The notes below the pieces were generated by a model. The model was given only the letters and a program-made list of their open reading frames with translations, made no database searches and had not been told where the DNA came from. This document shows, in pieces, positions 1 through 8,915 of a stretch of 64,000 bases of DNA. Numbering within the stretch: position 1 is the first letter of the stretch; each line of letters starts with the position of its first letter. The stretch comes from Butyricicoccus sp. GTDB taxonomy: Bacteria; Bacillota; Clostridia; Oscillospirales; Butyricicoccaceae. The stretch is taken from the NCBI GenBank assembly GCA_017886875.1, contig JAGHIZ010000024.1, positions 1 to 64,000 on the forward strand. The letters are read 5' to 3'. The translations under genes and the position numbers were made by a program.

Positions 1-233
1 CACTTATTTACTCTACTAATAGTAGCGGTACTTGCACCTGTTTCCTGCACAATATCGCTATAAATTTGACCTTGGTCAAGCATTTTTGCAACCTGAAAAC
101 GCTGTGCCATAGCACGAAGTTCGGTTATTGTACATAAATCTTCAAAGAAATTATAGCACTCCTCAATAGATTGTAAGGACATAATTCCTGCAAAAAGCTG
201 ATCCATATGAACATCTTTCAGTTTACCGTTCAT
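1..233 (-). CDS. yerC: YerC/YecD family TrpR-like regulator (3' end beyond window)
   Basis: Minus-strand gene starting at an ATG at 233, preceded by a GGAGGTG ribosome site, and running off the left edge after about 77 codons. The visible protein matches the TrpR-related YerC/YecD family: it starts MNGKLKDVHMDQLF, has ITELRAMAQRF in the middle, and a helix-turn-helix QETGASTATISRVNK at the cut end. Family members are about 100 residues, so most of it is present. These are small DNA-binding proteins of uncertain target; the relation to TrpR does not mean tryptophan control. The gene lies upstream of, and on the same strand as, nothing else visible. Confidence 0.85.
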   Translation of the reverse strand, partial: MNGKLKDVHMDQLFAGIMSLQSIEECYNFFEDLCTITELRAMAQRFQVAKMLDQGQIYSDIVQETGASTATISRVNK

Positions 234-336
234 ATTGACACCTCCATAAACACTTACTGGAATTATCTTAACATATTATCATGCGAAAGTAAACAACCCT
301 AGGCTATAATTTATGTTAACTTTTTATGTCCAAATA

Positions 337-1152
337 TCAAGATATTTCTACAATAATCGCCTTTACAAGTCTTCTAAAGGCTTCACCACGATTATCTGCT
401 GTTTCATTTACTTCACTTCCAGATAGCTCTTTCATAACAATTCCCGCTGCCATATTAGTAATCATAGCTATACCAAGTACATTTATAGAGCAGTGAGCCG
501 CTTCAATCGCTTCAAATACAGTTGACATACCAACTGCATCTGCACCTAAAGTTCTAAAAGCTCTAATTTCTGCTGGGGTTTCAAATTGTGGCCCATTAAC
601 TCCAATATAAACGCCTTCATGTAGTTTTATACCCGTTTTCTTTGATGCATTTCTTGCAATTTCTTGTAAAGCTGGTGTATATGTGAAAGTCATATCATGA
701 AAACGTGGTCCAATTCTATCATCATTTTTACCTGTAAGCGGACTTTTACCTGTAAAATTTATATGGTCAGTAATCATCATAAAATCGCCCACTGAATAAT
801 TAGTGTTTATACCACCTGATGCATTGGTTAAAATAAGAGTTTTAACACCTAAAAACTTCATAACTCTAACTGGGAAAACAATATCTTCTGGCTGATGACC
901 TTCATAGCCATGAAGTCTACCCTGCATACAAATAACCTGCTTTCCCTCTATCTCACCACACACAAAGCGGGCAATATGACCTGGAGCACTTGCAAAAGGC
1001 ATATTTGGCACATCTGAGTAGTTAATAATAACAGGTGATTTAATTTCATCTGCGAGTGGTTGAAGTCCTGAGCCTAAAATAATACCGATTTCAGGCATTT
1101 TATCAAGTTTACTTTTTATATAATCAGCCGCAACTATAATCTTTTCATACAT
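337..1152 (-). CDS. punA: Purine nucleoside phosphorylase (trimeric type)
   Basis: Cleaves purine nucleosides with phosphate to a free base and ribose 1-phosphate, in cytoplasmic purine salvage. Trimeric PNP signatures are clear: the phosphate-binding GSGL near residue 27, GRLHGYEGH at about 78-86 with the phosphate-site histidine, TNASGGIN, and GPQFETPAEIRAFRTLGAD followed by MSTV. An ITNMAAG segment supplies the Asn that reads 6-oxopurines, so inosine and guanosine are the likely substrates. The length of 271 aa is normal. The frame also opens at a GTG at 1164, but an AGAGGTG ribosome site about nine bases before the ATG at 1152 favours that ATG. The deaminase gene lies 21 bp upstream on the same strand, so the pair probably forms a nucleoside salvage operon. 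Confidence 0.93.
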   Translation of the reverse strand: MYEKIIVAADYIKSKLDKMPEIGIILGSGLQPLADEIKSPVIINYSDVPNMPFASAPGHIARFVCGEIEGKQVICMQGRLHGYEGHQPEDIVFPVRVMKFLGVKTLILTNASGGINTNYSVGDFMMITDHINFTGKSPLTGKNDDRIGPRFHDMTFTYTPALQEIARNASKKTGIKLHEGVYIGVNGPQFETPAEIRAFRTLGADAVGMSTVFEAIEAAHCSINVLGIAMITNMAAGIVMKELSGSEVNETADNRGEAFRRLVKAIIVEIS

Positions 1153-1173
1153 AGTTTTATTCACCTCTTAAAA

Positions 1174-2460
1174 TTAAAGCTGCTGTAAAATCGCATCTGT
1201 ATGCATTTGAGTTTGTGCTTTTGCTTTTTCAATATCAATAGTTAAATATTCACCATCTTTATAAAGCACCTTACCATCTACCATAGTCAGCTTGATATCA
1301 CTTCCCTGTGCAGCATAAACAAGATTACAAGCTATATCAGTTGCAGGATACATATTAGGCACATCTGTATTAATAACAATAATATCAGCTTTTTGACCTA
1401 CTGAAATTTTGCCGCTATCCATTCTACCTTGTGATTTAAAGCCGTTTAAAGTTGCTGCACTAAGTGCCTGTTTAGGTGTAACAACTGTTGGGTCACCTGT
1501 AACACCTTTGTAAAGAAGTGCAAACAAATATAAATCCTGCATAATATTTAAATTATTATTAGATGCACAACCATCTGTACCAAGTGCAATATTTATACCC
1601 TTTTCAAGCATTTTTGGAATAGGTGCAAAACCAGATGCAAGTTTCATATTGCTCACTGGATTACATGCAACAGTTACACCATACTTTTTAAACAGCTCAA
1701 TATCTTCATCTTCTACCCACACACAATGAGCCGCAGTTGTAGGCTGGTCAAATAACCCTAAATCGGCAAAATATTTAGCTGGTGTTTTGCCATGACGTTG
1801 TTTACATTCTTCATGTTCTTTCTTAGTTTCTGATAGATGAATATGCACATTAACATTTTCACTTTTTGCATGTTTTGCAATAGCTTCAACAACTTTTGGT
1901 GTTGTTGTATACTCGCCATGAATACATAAATCAATTTTAAGTCTGCCATTACCTGCATTTTGATAGTTTTTAAGCAAATCCATATTATCTTTATAAGCTT
2001 CAAGCTGTTCATAGTCTTGGTCGCTGAAAACTGTAAGCCCTCTGCTTAAATTACATTTAATTCCGCTATCTAAAATGCTTTTTGCCATTGTCTGACTAAA
2101 GAAATACATATCAGAAAATGATACTGTACCAAATCTAATCATTTCTGCACAAGCTAAAGTTGTTGATGCCGCAATAGCACTATCAGTCAGTTTATCTTCA
2201 AATGGAAATATTTTTTCATTTAGCCATCTATCAAGTGGTAAATTTTCACCGTAACCACGAAGTAAAGTCATAGGTGCATGGGAATGTGCATTCACAAAGC
2301 CCGACATCATAAGACCATGTTTTCCGTTATATACTTCTCCAAAGTCCTCTTGTGGCTTTTCAGTGCCAATATAAGCTATTTTACCGTCTTTAATTCCGAT
2401 AAATGCATTTTTTTGTACTTCAAAATTTTCATCTAAATAATCAATATGTTCAAATAGCAT
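1174..2460 (-). CDS. Amidohydrolase, 5'-methylthioadenosine/S-adenosylhomocysteine deaminase type
   Basis: A metal-dependent amidohydrolase of the ATZ/TRZ-MtaD group, 428 aa. It has the first metal motif VNAHSHAP (His59, His61), then the substrate-side helix LRGYGENLPLDRWL, a HIHLSE motif, an HCVWVEDEDIELF segment and the catalytic aspartate in ALGTDGCASNN. This pattern is typical of enzymes that deaminate methylthioadenosine, S-adenosylhomocysteine or adenosine to the inosine analogue. The product could feed the adjacent phosphorylase, which fits the gene pair. The exact substrate cannot be read from sequence; guanine-type or chlorohydrolase relatives share the fold. The ATG at 2460 has an AAAGG-like ribosome site. 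Confidence 0.88.
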   Translation of the reverse strand: MLFEHIDYLDENFEVQKNAFIGIKDGKIAYIGTEKPQEDFGEVYNGKHGLMMSGFVNAHSHAPMTLLRGYGENLPLDRWLNEKIFPFEDKLTDSAIAASTTLACAEMIRFGTVSFSDMYFFSQTMAKSILDSGIKCNLSRGLTVFSDQDYEQLEAYKDNMDLLKNYQNAGNGRLKIDLCIHGEYTTTPKVVEAIAKHAKSENVNVHIHLSETKKEHEECKQRHGKTPAKYFADLGLFDQPTTAAHCVWVEDEDIELFKKYGVTVACNPVSNMKLASGFAPIPKMLEKGINIALGTDGCASNNNLNIMQDLYLFALLYKGVTGDPTVVTPKQALSAATLNGFKSQGRMDSGKISVGQKADIIVINTDVPNMYPATDIACNLVYAAQGSDIKLTMVDGKVLYKDGEYLTIDIEKAKAQTQMHTDAILQQL

Positions 2461-2570
2461 GTTTTCACAACCTTTTTTTATTTATTGCTTTTATTATATC
2501 AAATATTTATATATTTTTAAACACTTTAAATTTACACCCAAATTTATCCAAGACTTTTATTTTGTAATAT

Positions 2571-2601
2571 GCGTATTTTTTGCATGAAAGCGGGGAAAAT
2601 G
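2571..2601 (+). promoter_or_regulatory. SigF/SigG-type forespore promoter for sigG
   Basis: GCGTA at 2571-2575, a 16-base spacer, then GGGGAAAATG at 2592-2601. The second element matches the forespore -10 pattern GGnnAnAnTR at every fixed position. The first differs from GYATA at one base. It lies 37 bases before the sigG ATG. This arrangement is expected because sigG is switched on by SigF and then by itself; the assignment is by motif only. Confidence 0.65.
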
Positions 2602-2637
2602 CTTTTAAAGGCAAGTATAAAAAACGGAGGAAATACA

Positions 2638-3408
2638 ATGCAGACAAAAGTTGAAATTTGCGGTGTAAATACATCAAAACTTACAACTATTCCTACAAAA
2701 GAAATGGATAACTTGCTTAGAAAAGCTTCAAACGGTGACATAAAAGCTCGTGAAAAATTAATAAATGGGAATTTACGTCTTGTACTTTCTGTAATTCAGC
2801 GTTTTAACTCAAGAGGCGAAGCAATAGATGATTTATTTCAAGTTGGTTGTATAGGTCTTATAAAAGCTATTGATAACTTTAATTGTGATTTAAATGTTAG
2901 ATTTTCAACATATGCTGTGCCAATGATTATTGGTGAAGTTCGCAGATATTTAAGAGATAATAGTACAATTCGTGTTTCACGCTCAATGCGTGATATAGCT
3001 TATAAAGCTTTACAAGCTAAAGAAAGTTTTATCCGTGAAAATCAACGTGAACCAACTATGACCGAGCTTGCAAAGCTATTAGATATGAAAGAAGAAGATG
3101 TAGTTTTTGCTCTTGATGCTATGCTTGCACCAATTTCACTTTTTGAACCTGTGTTTTCTGATGGAACAGATACCGTATGTGTTATGGACCAAGTGGGCGA
3201 CCATAAAAACACTGATGAACATTGGCTTGAGCATATAGCAATCAAGGAAGCTATAAAATCGCTTAATAAACGTCAACAACATATAGTTCAAATGAGATTT
3301 TTTGAAGGTAGAACTCAAACAGAAGTTGCAAATGAAATTAGGATTTCACAAGCTCAAGTTTCAAGACTTGAAAAAACCGCACTTGAGCATATAAGAAAGT
3401 ATATATAA
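2638..3408 (+). CDS. sigG: RNA polymerase sporulation sigma factor SigG
   Basis: Forespore-specific sigma factor that switches on late spore genes after engulfment. The N-terminus KVEICGVNTSKL is the SigG hallmark. Region 2 follows (LRLVLSVIQRF, DDLFQVGCIGLIKAIDNF, RFSTYAVPMIIGEVRRYLRD), then region 3 and a region 4 HTH (RTQTEVANEIRISQAQVSRLE). Length is 256 aa, normal for SigG. The frame extends upstream to 2569, but the ATG at 2638 has a strong GGAGG site, so it is the start. In many spore formers sigG follows sigE; here it stands alone between the deaminase gene and malic enzyme. It supports a spore-forming host. Confidence 0.95.
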   Translation: MQTKVEICGVNTSKLTTIPTKEMDNLLRKASNGDIKAREKLINGNLRLVLSVIQRFNSRGEAIDDLFQVGCIGLIKAIDNFNCDLNVRFSTYAVPMIIGEVRRYLRDNSTIRVSRSMRDIAYKALQAKESFIRENQREPTMTELAKLLDMKEEDVVFALDAMLAPISLFEPVFSDGTDTVCVMDQVGDHKNTDEHWLEHIAIKEAIKSLNKRQQHIVQMRFFEGRTQTEVANEIRISQAQVSRLEKTALEHIRKYI

Positions 3409-3460
3409 TTTTTGCAACGGTTGCAGATAGCTTTTAGTTATCTCGCCTTTAAATACGGAG

Positions 3461-3505
3461 AAAGCGACGCAAGATATAAGTTTTTATATCTTACGCCGCT
3501 TTTTG
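3461..3505. terminator. Bidirectional hairpin terminator between sigG and malic enzyme
   Basis: A long imperfect inverted repeat: AAGCGACGCAAGATATAA pairs with TTATATCTTACGCCGCTT, closing on a short GTTT loop, followed by a T run on the plus strand and preceded by an A-rich stretch. It sits between the stops of two convergent genes. Confidence 0.75.
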
Positions 3506-3516
3506 CGAATATATTC

Positions 3517-4689
3517 TTAAATTCTCGCTACACCGCTTTTAACTGCTGCATCAGCAACTGCTTTTGCAACTGCCTTAATTACCTTTTCATCAAATGCCAT
3601 TGGCATAATATACTCTGGTGTTAGTTCTTCCTGAGGTATTACATAAGCAATAGCTTCAGCCGCTGCAAGCTTCATTTCTTCATTAATATCACTTGCACGA
3701 ACGTCTAATGCACCTCTAAAAATTCCTGGGAATGCAAGCACATTGTTTATTTGGTTTGGATAATCAGAACGACCTGTACCAACAACAGCAGCACCGCCCT
3801 TTTTAGCATCTTCCGGCCAAATTTCTGGCACTGGATTTGCCATTGCAAAAACCATAGGGTCTTTTGCCATTGTGCTAACCATTTCAGCTGTAAGCACCTG
3901 TGGAGCTGACATACCGAAAAATACATCTGCACCCTTGATAGCATCTGCAAGTGTACCTGTCATATGTTCTCTATTTGTTACCTTAGCCATTTCAGCCTGT
4001 TCAGGATTTAAACGCTCGTCACCCTCACAAACAATACCAAAACGCTCGCACATAATGATATTTTTAACACCAAGGAACATTAAAAACTTAGTTACCGCAA
4101 TAGCTGCCGCACCACAGCCATTTACAACCATTTTAATTTCATCAACTTTACGACCTGTTAAGCGACAAGCGTTAATTAGTGCTGCACCACAACAAACCGC
4201 TGTGCCATGCTGGTCATCATGGAAAACAGGAATATCACAAACTTCCTTTAGTCTGCGTTCAATTTCAAAACAGCGAGGCGCGGAAATATCCTCAAGGTTA
4301 ATACCACCAAAAGAACCAGATATCAGTTCGATTGTGCGAACAATTTCATCGACATCTTTACTTTTTACACAAAGCGGAAATGCATCAACATCAGCAAATG
4401 CTTTAAATAATGCACATTTACCCTCCATTACAGGCATACCAGCCTCTGGACCAATATCGCCAAGACCTAAAACCGCTGTACCATCTGTAATAACTGCCAC
4501 TAAATTGTGTCTGCGTGTATATTTATAGCTAAGTGATGGGTCATCTTTAATTTTAAGGCATGGCTCTGCAACTCCTGGTGTATATGCTACAGATAAATCT
4601 TCCTTTGAATTTACCTCACATCTTGCTACTACTTCAATTTTACCTGCCCATTTTTCATGTGCAAGTAATGCTTTTTCTTTTGCGTCCAT
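3517..4689 (-). CDS. NAD(P)-dependent malic enzyme
   Basis: Oxidatively decarboxylates malate to pyruvate in the cytoplasm. The 390-aa protein is the short bacterial form without a phosphotransacetylase tail. Family motifs are in order: the catalytic-tyrosine segment VAYTPGVAEPC (about 34-44), VITDGTAVLGLGDIGPEAGMP with VMEGK (lysine), metal-ligand region GGINLEDISAPRCFEIE, FHDDQHGTAV, and a nucleotide-binding VVNGCGAAAIA. AAAAGGAGC lies before the ATG at 4689. It is a single gene facing away from the copper operon. NAD versus NADP preference is not decided by what is visible. Confidence 0.93.
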   Translation of the reverse strand: MDAKEKALLAHEKWAGKIEVVARCEVNSKEDLSVAYTPGVAEPCLKIKDDPSLSYKYTRRHNLVAVITDGTAVLGLGDIGPEAGMPVMEGKCALFKAFADVDAFPLCVKSKDVDEIVRTIELISGSFGGINLEDISAPRCFEIERRLKEVCDIPVFHDDQHGTAVCCGAALINACRLTGRKVDEIKMVVNGCGAAAIAVTKFLMFLGVKNIIMCERFGIVCEGDERLNPEQAEMAKVTNREHMTGTLADAIKGADVFFGMSAPQVLTAEMVSTMAKDPMVFAMANPVPEIWPEDAKKGGAAVVGTGRSDYPNQINNVLAFPGIFRGALDVRASDINEEMKLAAAEAIAYVIPQEELTPEYIMPMAFDEKVIKAVAKAVADAAVKSGVARI

Positions 4690-4799
4690 AAAATAAAAGC
4701 TCCTTTTCTACATAATAAACCAATTACTTTCAGTTTACACTACTTTTAGCGTTTTGTATAGGCTATAATGATTGTTTTTTTATAGTTCATTTTTATTGC

Positions 4800-4828
4800 T
4801 TGACAAAATACATATTTTATATTATGCT
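4800..4828 (+). promoter_or_regulatory. Sigma-A promoter of the copper operon
   Basis: TTGACA at 4800-4805, a 17-base spacer and TATGCT at 4823-4828. It is placed about 50 bases upstream of the copA start, with the CsoR-type operator directly downstream. Confidence 0.75.
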
Positions 4829-4834
4829 TTAAAT

Positions 4835-4858
4835 GTACCCTCCCCCTGTAGGGGGTAT
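4835..4858 (+). promoter_or_regulatory. CsoR-type copper operator
   Basis: A G/C-only island in A+T-rich DNA: a perfect inverted repeat CCCCCT-GT-AGGGGG (4842-4855) inside a wider TACCC...GGGTA palindrome. It resembles known CsoR operators, which are TACCC/GGGTA inverted repeats, and overlaps the expected transcription start. csoR is the second gene of the operon, so the circuit is probably autoregulatory. Confidence 0.78.
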
Positions 4859-4879
4859 ATTTGGAAAGGAGTGATATTT

Positions 4880-7348
4880 TTGGAGTCACGTTTTAATGTA
4901 ACTGGTATGAGTTGTGCTGCTTGTTCTGCACATGTAGAAAAAGCGGTTAAACAGCTTAACGGAATAAAAAATGTAGAAGTCAATCTGCTAACAGGCAGTA
5001 TGACAGTCGATTTTGATGAAAATGTATTATCTGATGATGATATAATAAATGCTGTTGTTTGTGCAGGTTATGGTGCATCATCAGCACAAAATACTGAGCC
5101 TAAAAAAACATCAAATGATGATGTTAAACAGATGAAATTTAGAATTTCTGTTTCATTTGTGTTTTTAATAATTTTGATGTATGTTTCCATGGGGCATATG
5201 ATAGGTATTCCCCTGCCTAGCTTTTTAACTGGAACTGAAAATGCTGTAAGTTTTGCTCTTACTCAATTTTTACTCACACTTCCAATAGTTATCGTTAACA
5301 AAAAATACTATGTAAATGGCTTTAAATCTCTTATACATAAAGCTCCCGCTATGGATACACTTATAGCTGTTGGTTCAAGTGCTGCTCTTATTTATAGCAT
5401 ATTTGCACTTTATCAAATTGGCTATGGTTTAGGACATAATAATATAGATTTAGTACATCACTATATGCATGATTTATACTTTGAATCTTCAGCTATGATT
5501 TTAACTCTTGTTACACTTGGTAAATACCTAGAAAGCAGAGCAAAAAAACAAACTACAGAGGCAATTTCTAAGCTTATGAACTTACGCCCACAAACTGCAA
5601 CTGTAATTCGTGATAATAAAGAAATAACAATTCCTATTGATAATGTAAATATAGGTGATATTGTTGTTGTTCGTGCTGGTCAAAGTGTTCCAGTAGATGG
5701 CACAATTATTTCTGGTAATGCGGTTTTAGATGAGTCTGCACTAACAGGCGAAAGCTTGCCTGTTGATAAAACAGTAAACGATACTGTTATATCTGCATCA
5801 ATAAGCAAAGGCGGATATTTTACTTTTAAAGCGACCAAAGTCGGAAATGACACCACACTTTCACAAATGATTAAGCTTGTAGAAGACGCTAGTGCATCAA
5901 AAGCACCTATAGCTAAACTTGCTGATAAAGTAGCGGGTGTATTTGTTCCTGTTGTGCTTTGTATATCGCTAATAACCTTTATTGTATGGCTAATGCTTGG
6001 TAAGGATTTCTCTTTTGCTTTATCTAGTGCTATAACTGTGTTAGTTATCTCTTGCCCATGTGCATTAGGTCTTGCTACACCGGTTGCAATTATGGTTGGT
6101 ACTGGTGTAGGTGCTAAAAATGGCGTTATTTTTAGGTCTGCTGAGGCTCTTGAGCATTTGCACAGTGTAAATGCTGTTGTTTTAGATAAAACAGGCACAA
6201 TAACAGAAGGCAAACCTGTTGTTACTGATATAATTGCAGCTAATAGTTTTACAGAAAATGAACTTCTTGAACTTGCATATTCACTTGAAGTTTTAAGTGA
6301 ACACTCACTCGCACAAGCTATTGTAAACTACTGCAAGGATAAAAATATACAAATTGCTAAAGCTGATAATTTTGAAACACTATCTGGCAAAGGTATAACT
6401 GCAAATATTGATAATATTTTCTGTGTTTCAGGTAATATAAAGCTATTTAATGAGCTTGGTATACAAATAACGGAAAATACCGAGCTTGCAAATCAAGGCA
6501 AAACACCTTTATATTTTGCAAAAGATAATAAACTTGTTGGTATTATTGCGGTTGCTGATGCGGTCAAAGCTAACAGTAGCTTTGCAGTAGATACACTTGA
6601 AAAAATGGGTATTTCTGTTACAATGCTTACAGGTGATAATAAAAAAACCGCAAATGCTATTGCCCAAAGTGTAAATATAAAAAATGTTATTTATGAGGTT
6701 ATGCCTCAAGATAAAGAAAAACATATAAAAAGCTTACAAGAAAGCGGTAAAACTGTTGCAATGATTGGCGATGGTATAAATGATGCTCCCGCTTTAGTTC
6801 GTGCTGATGTAGGTATAGCCATTGGTGCTGGTACAGATATTGCTATTGAGTCTGCTGATGTTGTGTTGATGAAATCCGATTTAGTAGATGCTGTAAATGC
6901 TATTTTACTTTCTAAAAATGTTATTAGAAATATAAAGCAAAATTTATTCTGGGCATTTATTTATAACTGTATTGGTATACCGCTTGCAGCAGGTGTTCTT
7001 TCTCCTGCCCTTAGACTTACACCTATGTTTGGTGCTGCCGCTATGAGCTTATCCTCTGTATGCGTTGTTATGAATGCACTTCGTTTAAATAGCTTTAAAT
7101 CTATAAATAAAAAAACTAATGTAAAGGAAGATGTTAAAATGAAAAAGACAATTAAAATTGAAGGTATGATGTGTCCACGTTGCTCTGGTCATGTCAAAGA
7201 TGCTCTTATTAAGCTTGATGGTGTTGCTAATGCTGAAGTAAGTCATGAAACAGGTCTTGCAGAGCTTACACTTAATAAAGATATCTCAAATGATATTCTT
7301 TCTAAAGCTGTAACTGATGCTGGTTATGATGTGGTAGAAATTCTATGA
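4880..7348 (+). CDS. copA: Copper-exporting P1B-type ATPase with C-terminal CopZ-like domain
   Basis: Exports Cu(I) across the cytoplasmic membrane. Domains in order: an N-terminal heavy-metal domain with CAAC (Cys12/Cys15), membrane helices, the actuator TGES motif, CPC in the sixth transmembrane helix (VISCPCALGLATP), the phosphorylation site DKTGT, GDGINDAPA, then a second metal domain with MMCPRC at the very C-terminus. The start is taken as the TTG at 4880, with AAGGAGTG six bases before it; upstream codons would lie over the operator. The C-terminal domain has its own ATG at 7140 after a GGAAG-like sequence, so a free CopZ-like chaperone may also be made. The length of 822 aa is slightly long because of this tail. 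The stop overlaps the csoR start (ATGA). Confidence 0.95.
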   Translation: MESRFNVTGMSCAACSAHVEKAVKQLNGIKNVEVNLLTGSMTVDFDENVLSDDDIINAVVCAGYGASSAQNTEPKKTSNDDVKQMKFRISVSFVFLIILMYVSMGHMIGIPLPSFLTGTENAVSFALTQFLLTLPIVIVNKKYYVNGFKSLIHKAPAMDTLIAVGSSAALIYSIFALYQIGYGLGHNNIDLVHHYMHDLYFESSAMILTLVTLGKYLESRAKKQTTEAISKLMNLRPQTATVIRDNKEITIPIDNVNIGDIVVVRAGQSVPVDGTIISGNAVLDESALTGESLPVDKTVNDTVISASISKGGYFTFKATKVGNDTTLSQMIKLVEDASASKAPIAKLADKVAGVFVPVVLCISLITFIVWLMLGKDFSFALSSAITVLVISCPCALGLATPVAIMVGTGVGAKNGVIFRSAEALEHLHSVNAVVLDKTGTITEGKPVVTDIIAANSFTENELLELAYSLEVLSEHSLAQAIVNYCKDKNIQIAKADNFETLSGKGITANIDNIFCVSGNIKLFNELGIQITENTELANQGKTPLYFAKDNKLVGIIAVADAVKANSSFAVDTLEKMGISVTMLTGDNKKTANAIAQSVNIKNVIYEVMPQDKEKHIKSLQESGKTVAMIGDGINDAPALVRADVGIAIGAGTDIAIESADVVLMKSDLVDAVNAILLSKNVIRNIKQNLFWAFIYNCIGIPLAAGVLSPALRLTPMFGAAAMSLSSVCVVMNALRLNSFKSINKKTNVKEDVKMKKTIKIEGMMCPRCSGHVKDALIKLDGVANAEVSHETGLAELTLNKDISNDILSKAVTDAGYDVVEIL

Positions 7349-7617
7349 GAGCAGACAAAAACAAAGTAGAGCCTTTATTAAAAACTGCTAGAGGTCAAGT
7401 AGATGCAATATTAAAAATGGTTGAAGATGATAGATATTGCATAGATATTATCAATCAGCTTTTAGCGGCTGAGGCTCTTATTAAAAAAGCTAGAAAAGTA
7501 GTTTTAAAAGCTCATCTTGAAGGCTGTGTACTTGATGCGGCTTGCTCATCAGATACTGAGGACCGCACAGAAAAACTAGATGAAATTATAAAATTACTTG
7601 ATAAAATGGAACGCTAA
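7345..7617 (+). CDS. csoR: Copper-sensing transcriptional repressor CsoR
   Basis: A small all-helical DUF156 repressor that leaves DNA when it binds Cu(I). The 90-aa protein keeps the copper triad Cys32, His57, Cys61, in the same C-x24-H-x3-C spacing as Mycobacterium tuberculosis CsoR (Cys36, His61, Cys65). It overlaps the end of copA by four bases (ATGA), so it is translationally coupled, and probably binds the operator at 4835-4858. The Cys-His-Cys set argues for copper rather than the nickel (RcnR) or formaldehyde (FrmR) branches. Confidence 0.93.
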   Translation: MRADKNKVEPLLKTARGQVDAILKMVEDDRYCIDIINQLLAAEALIKKARKVVLKAHLEGCVLDAACSSDTEDRTEKLDEIIKLLDKMER

Positions 7618-7683
7618 AATATTGCATTTTTACTTTATTATCGTTATACTTACCATAATAGTAATAATTAAGGAGAATATAAA

Positions 7684-8874
7684 ATGCAAAAAGGCGACCA
7701 GAAAAAACTTAATTTACTTCTAACTGGTATTCGTGCAAGACTTGAGCAAAATAAAGATTATTTTGGAGTTGTAAAATGTACTTTTGTAGCAGGAAAAAAG
7801 AAATTTCCTGCAAGTATATCGCTTTCTGATGGCAATTATATATTAAAATTCCAAGGTGTATCTAATACTGTTTCACCAAATGAAATTACAGATTTCTTTG
7901 CCAAGCAAGCTGAACAATATGAACAGTCTGAGCTTGTTTATGAAGAACGTGGTGCAGTTATCACTATCACTTGTAATGCTAAAGGCGTGAATATGAAACA
8001 AAGTGAGCCTAAAACTACACCTAATAAAACCGTTAACAACCCGCTTTTATCAAACGATAGAGAGTATTGTATACGAGTTGATAAAGCAAGCGAGCTTTTA
8101 AAGGAGATTGGTATTTTAACCGCTGAAGGCAAAATCAAAAATGATATGATACGCAAATACAATCAGATTGACCACTATGTTGAGCTTGTAGCACCAATGT
8201 TCCAAAAAGATGATAGTGAGGAAATTTTACTGCTTGACTGTGCTTGTGGTAAATCTTATTTGAGCTTTGTTATGAACTACTATTTGCGTGAAGTGTTACA
8301 CCGTCGTTGTCGTGTTATTGGTATTGATATCAACGAACATGTTATATCTGAAAGTAAAAAGATGGCTAAACGCTTAGGTTATCATAATATGGAGTTTATT
8401 CAAGCGGATTTAAACACTTATCAGCCTCCAAAAAATGTAACTGCTGTTATTTCACTTCATGCGTGTGATATTGCAACTGACCTTGCTTTAGGTACTGCTA
8501 TTCGTGCAAAGGCTAAATATATAGCTTGCGTGCCTTGTTGTCATAAAGAGCTTTTGGAGCAGTATCACTTGCCAGAACTAGATGCTTTAACTCGTCATGG
8601 TGTATTTAAAGCACGTTTTAATGATGTTTTAACCGATAGCATGAGAGCATTAAAGCTTGAAGCTGAGGGTTATAAAGTTTCTGTTGTTGAATATATATCA
8701 CCTCTTGATACACCTAAAAATTTACTTATTCGTGCTACATATACTGGAAGTAAAAATGCTCGTAGTGAGGCAGAATATAACGCTGTCCGCAGAGCTTTAG
8801 GCACTTATTCTGAACTTGACAGACAATGTGACCAAATGAATACATTTTTTATAACAGATGATGATTTAATATAA
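7684..8874 (+). CDS. SAM-dependent methyltransferase (Methyltransf_32-like)
   Basis: A 396-aa class I methyltransferase. The N-terminal 130 residues are an unassigned domain. The Rossmann part starts with LLLDCACGKSYLSF, continues with VIGIDINEHVI (acidic end of strand 2), FIQADLN, VISLHACDIATD, and ends with CVPCCHKEL. The HACD and CVPCC motifs are typical of the Methyltransf_32 family (related to eukaryotic GSTCD and METTL25-like proteins), often predicted to act on RNA. The substrate is unknown. It has its own GGAG site and is followed by a strong terminator, so it is a single-gene unit. Confidence 0.8.
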   Translation: MQKGDQKKLNLLLTGIRARLEQNKDYFGVVKCTFVAGKKKFPASISLSDGNYILKFQGVSNTVSPNEITDFFAKQAEQYEQSELVYEERGAVITITCNAKGVNMKQSEPKTTPNKTVNNPLLSNDREYCIRVDKASELLKEIGILTAEGKIKNDMIRKYNQIDHYVELVAPMFQKDDSEEILLLDCACGKSYLSFVMNYYLREVLHRRCRVIGIDINEHVISESKKMAKRLGYHNMEFIQADLNTYQPPKNVTAVISLHACDIATDLALGTAIRAKAKYIACVPCCHKELLEQYHLPELDALTRHGVFKARFNDVLTDSMRALKLEAEGYKVSVVEYISPLDTPKNLLIRATYTGSKNARSEAEYNAVRRALGTYSELDRQCDQMNTFFITDDDLI

Positions 8875-8879
8875 AACTA

Positions 8880-8913
8880 AAGCCGATAAACCTAATGGAT
8901 TTATCGGCTTTTT
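8880..8913. terminator. Bidirectional intrinsic terminator
   Basis: Perfect 11-bp stem AAGCCGATAAA/TTTATCGGCTT with a nine-base loop and T runs on both sides, between convergent genes. Confidence 0.88.
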
Positions 8914-8915
8914 AT

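Noticed and set aside
3412..3624. Plus-strand 70-aa frame after sigG
   Set aside because: It runs through the terminator hairpin and the end of malic enzyme.
3872..4528. Plus-strand 218-aa frame antisense to malic enzyme
   Set aside because: Shadow of the well-supported malic enzyme, rich in Ser/Thr/Pro as mirrored frames are.
4772..4879. Longer copA start at 4772
   Set aside because: The extra codons cover the promoter and CsoR operator; the TTG at 4880 has a proper ribosome site.
5680..6213. Minus-strand 177-aa frame antisense to copA
   Set aside because: Mirror of an intact P-type ATPase gene; no ribosome site.
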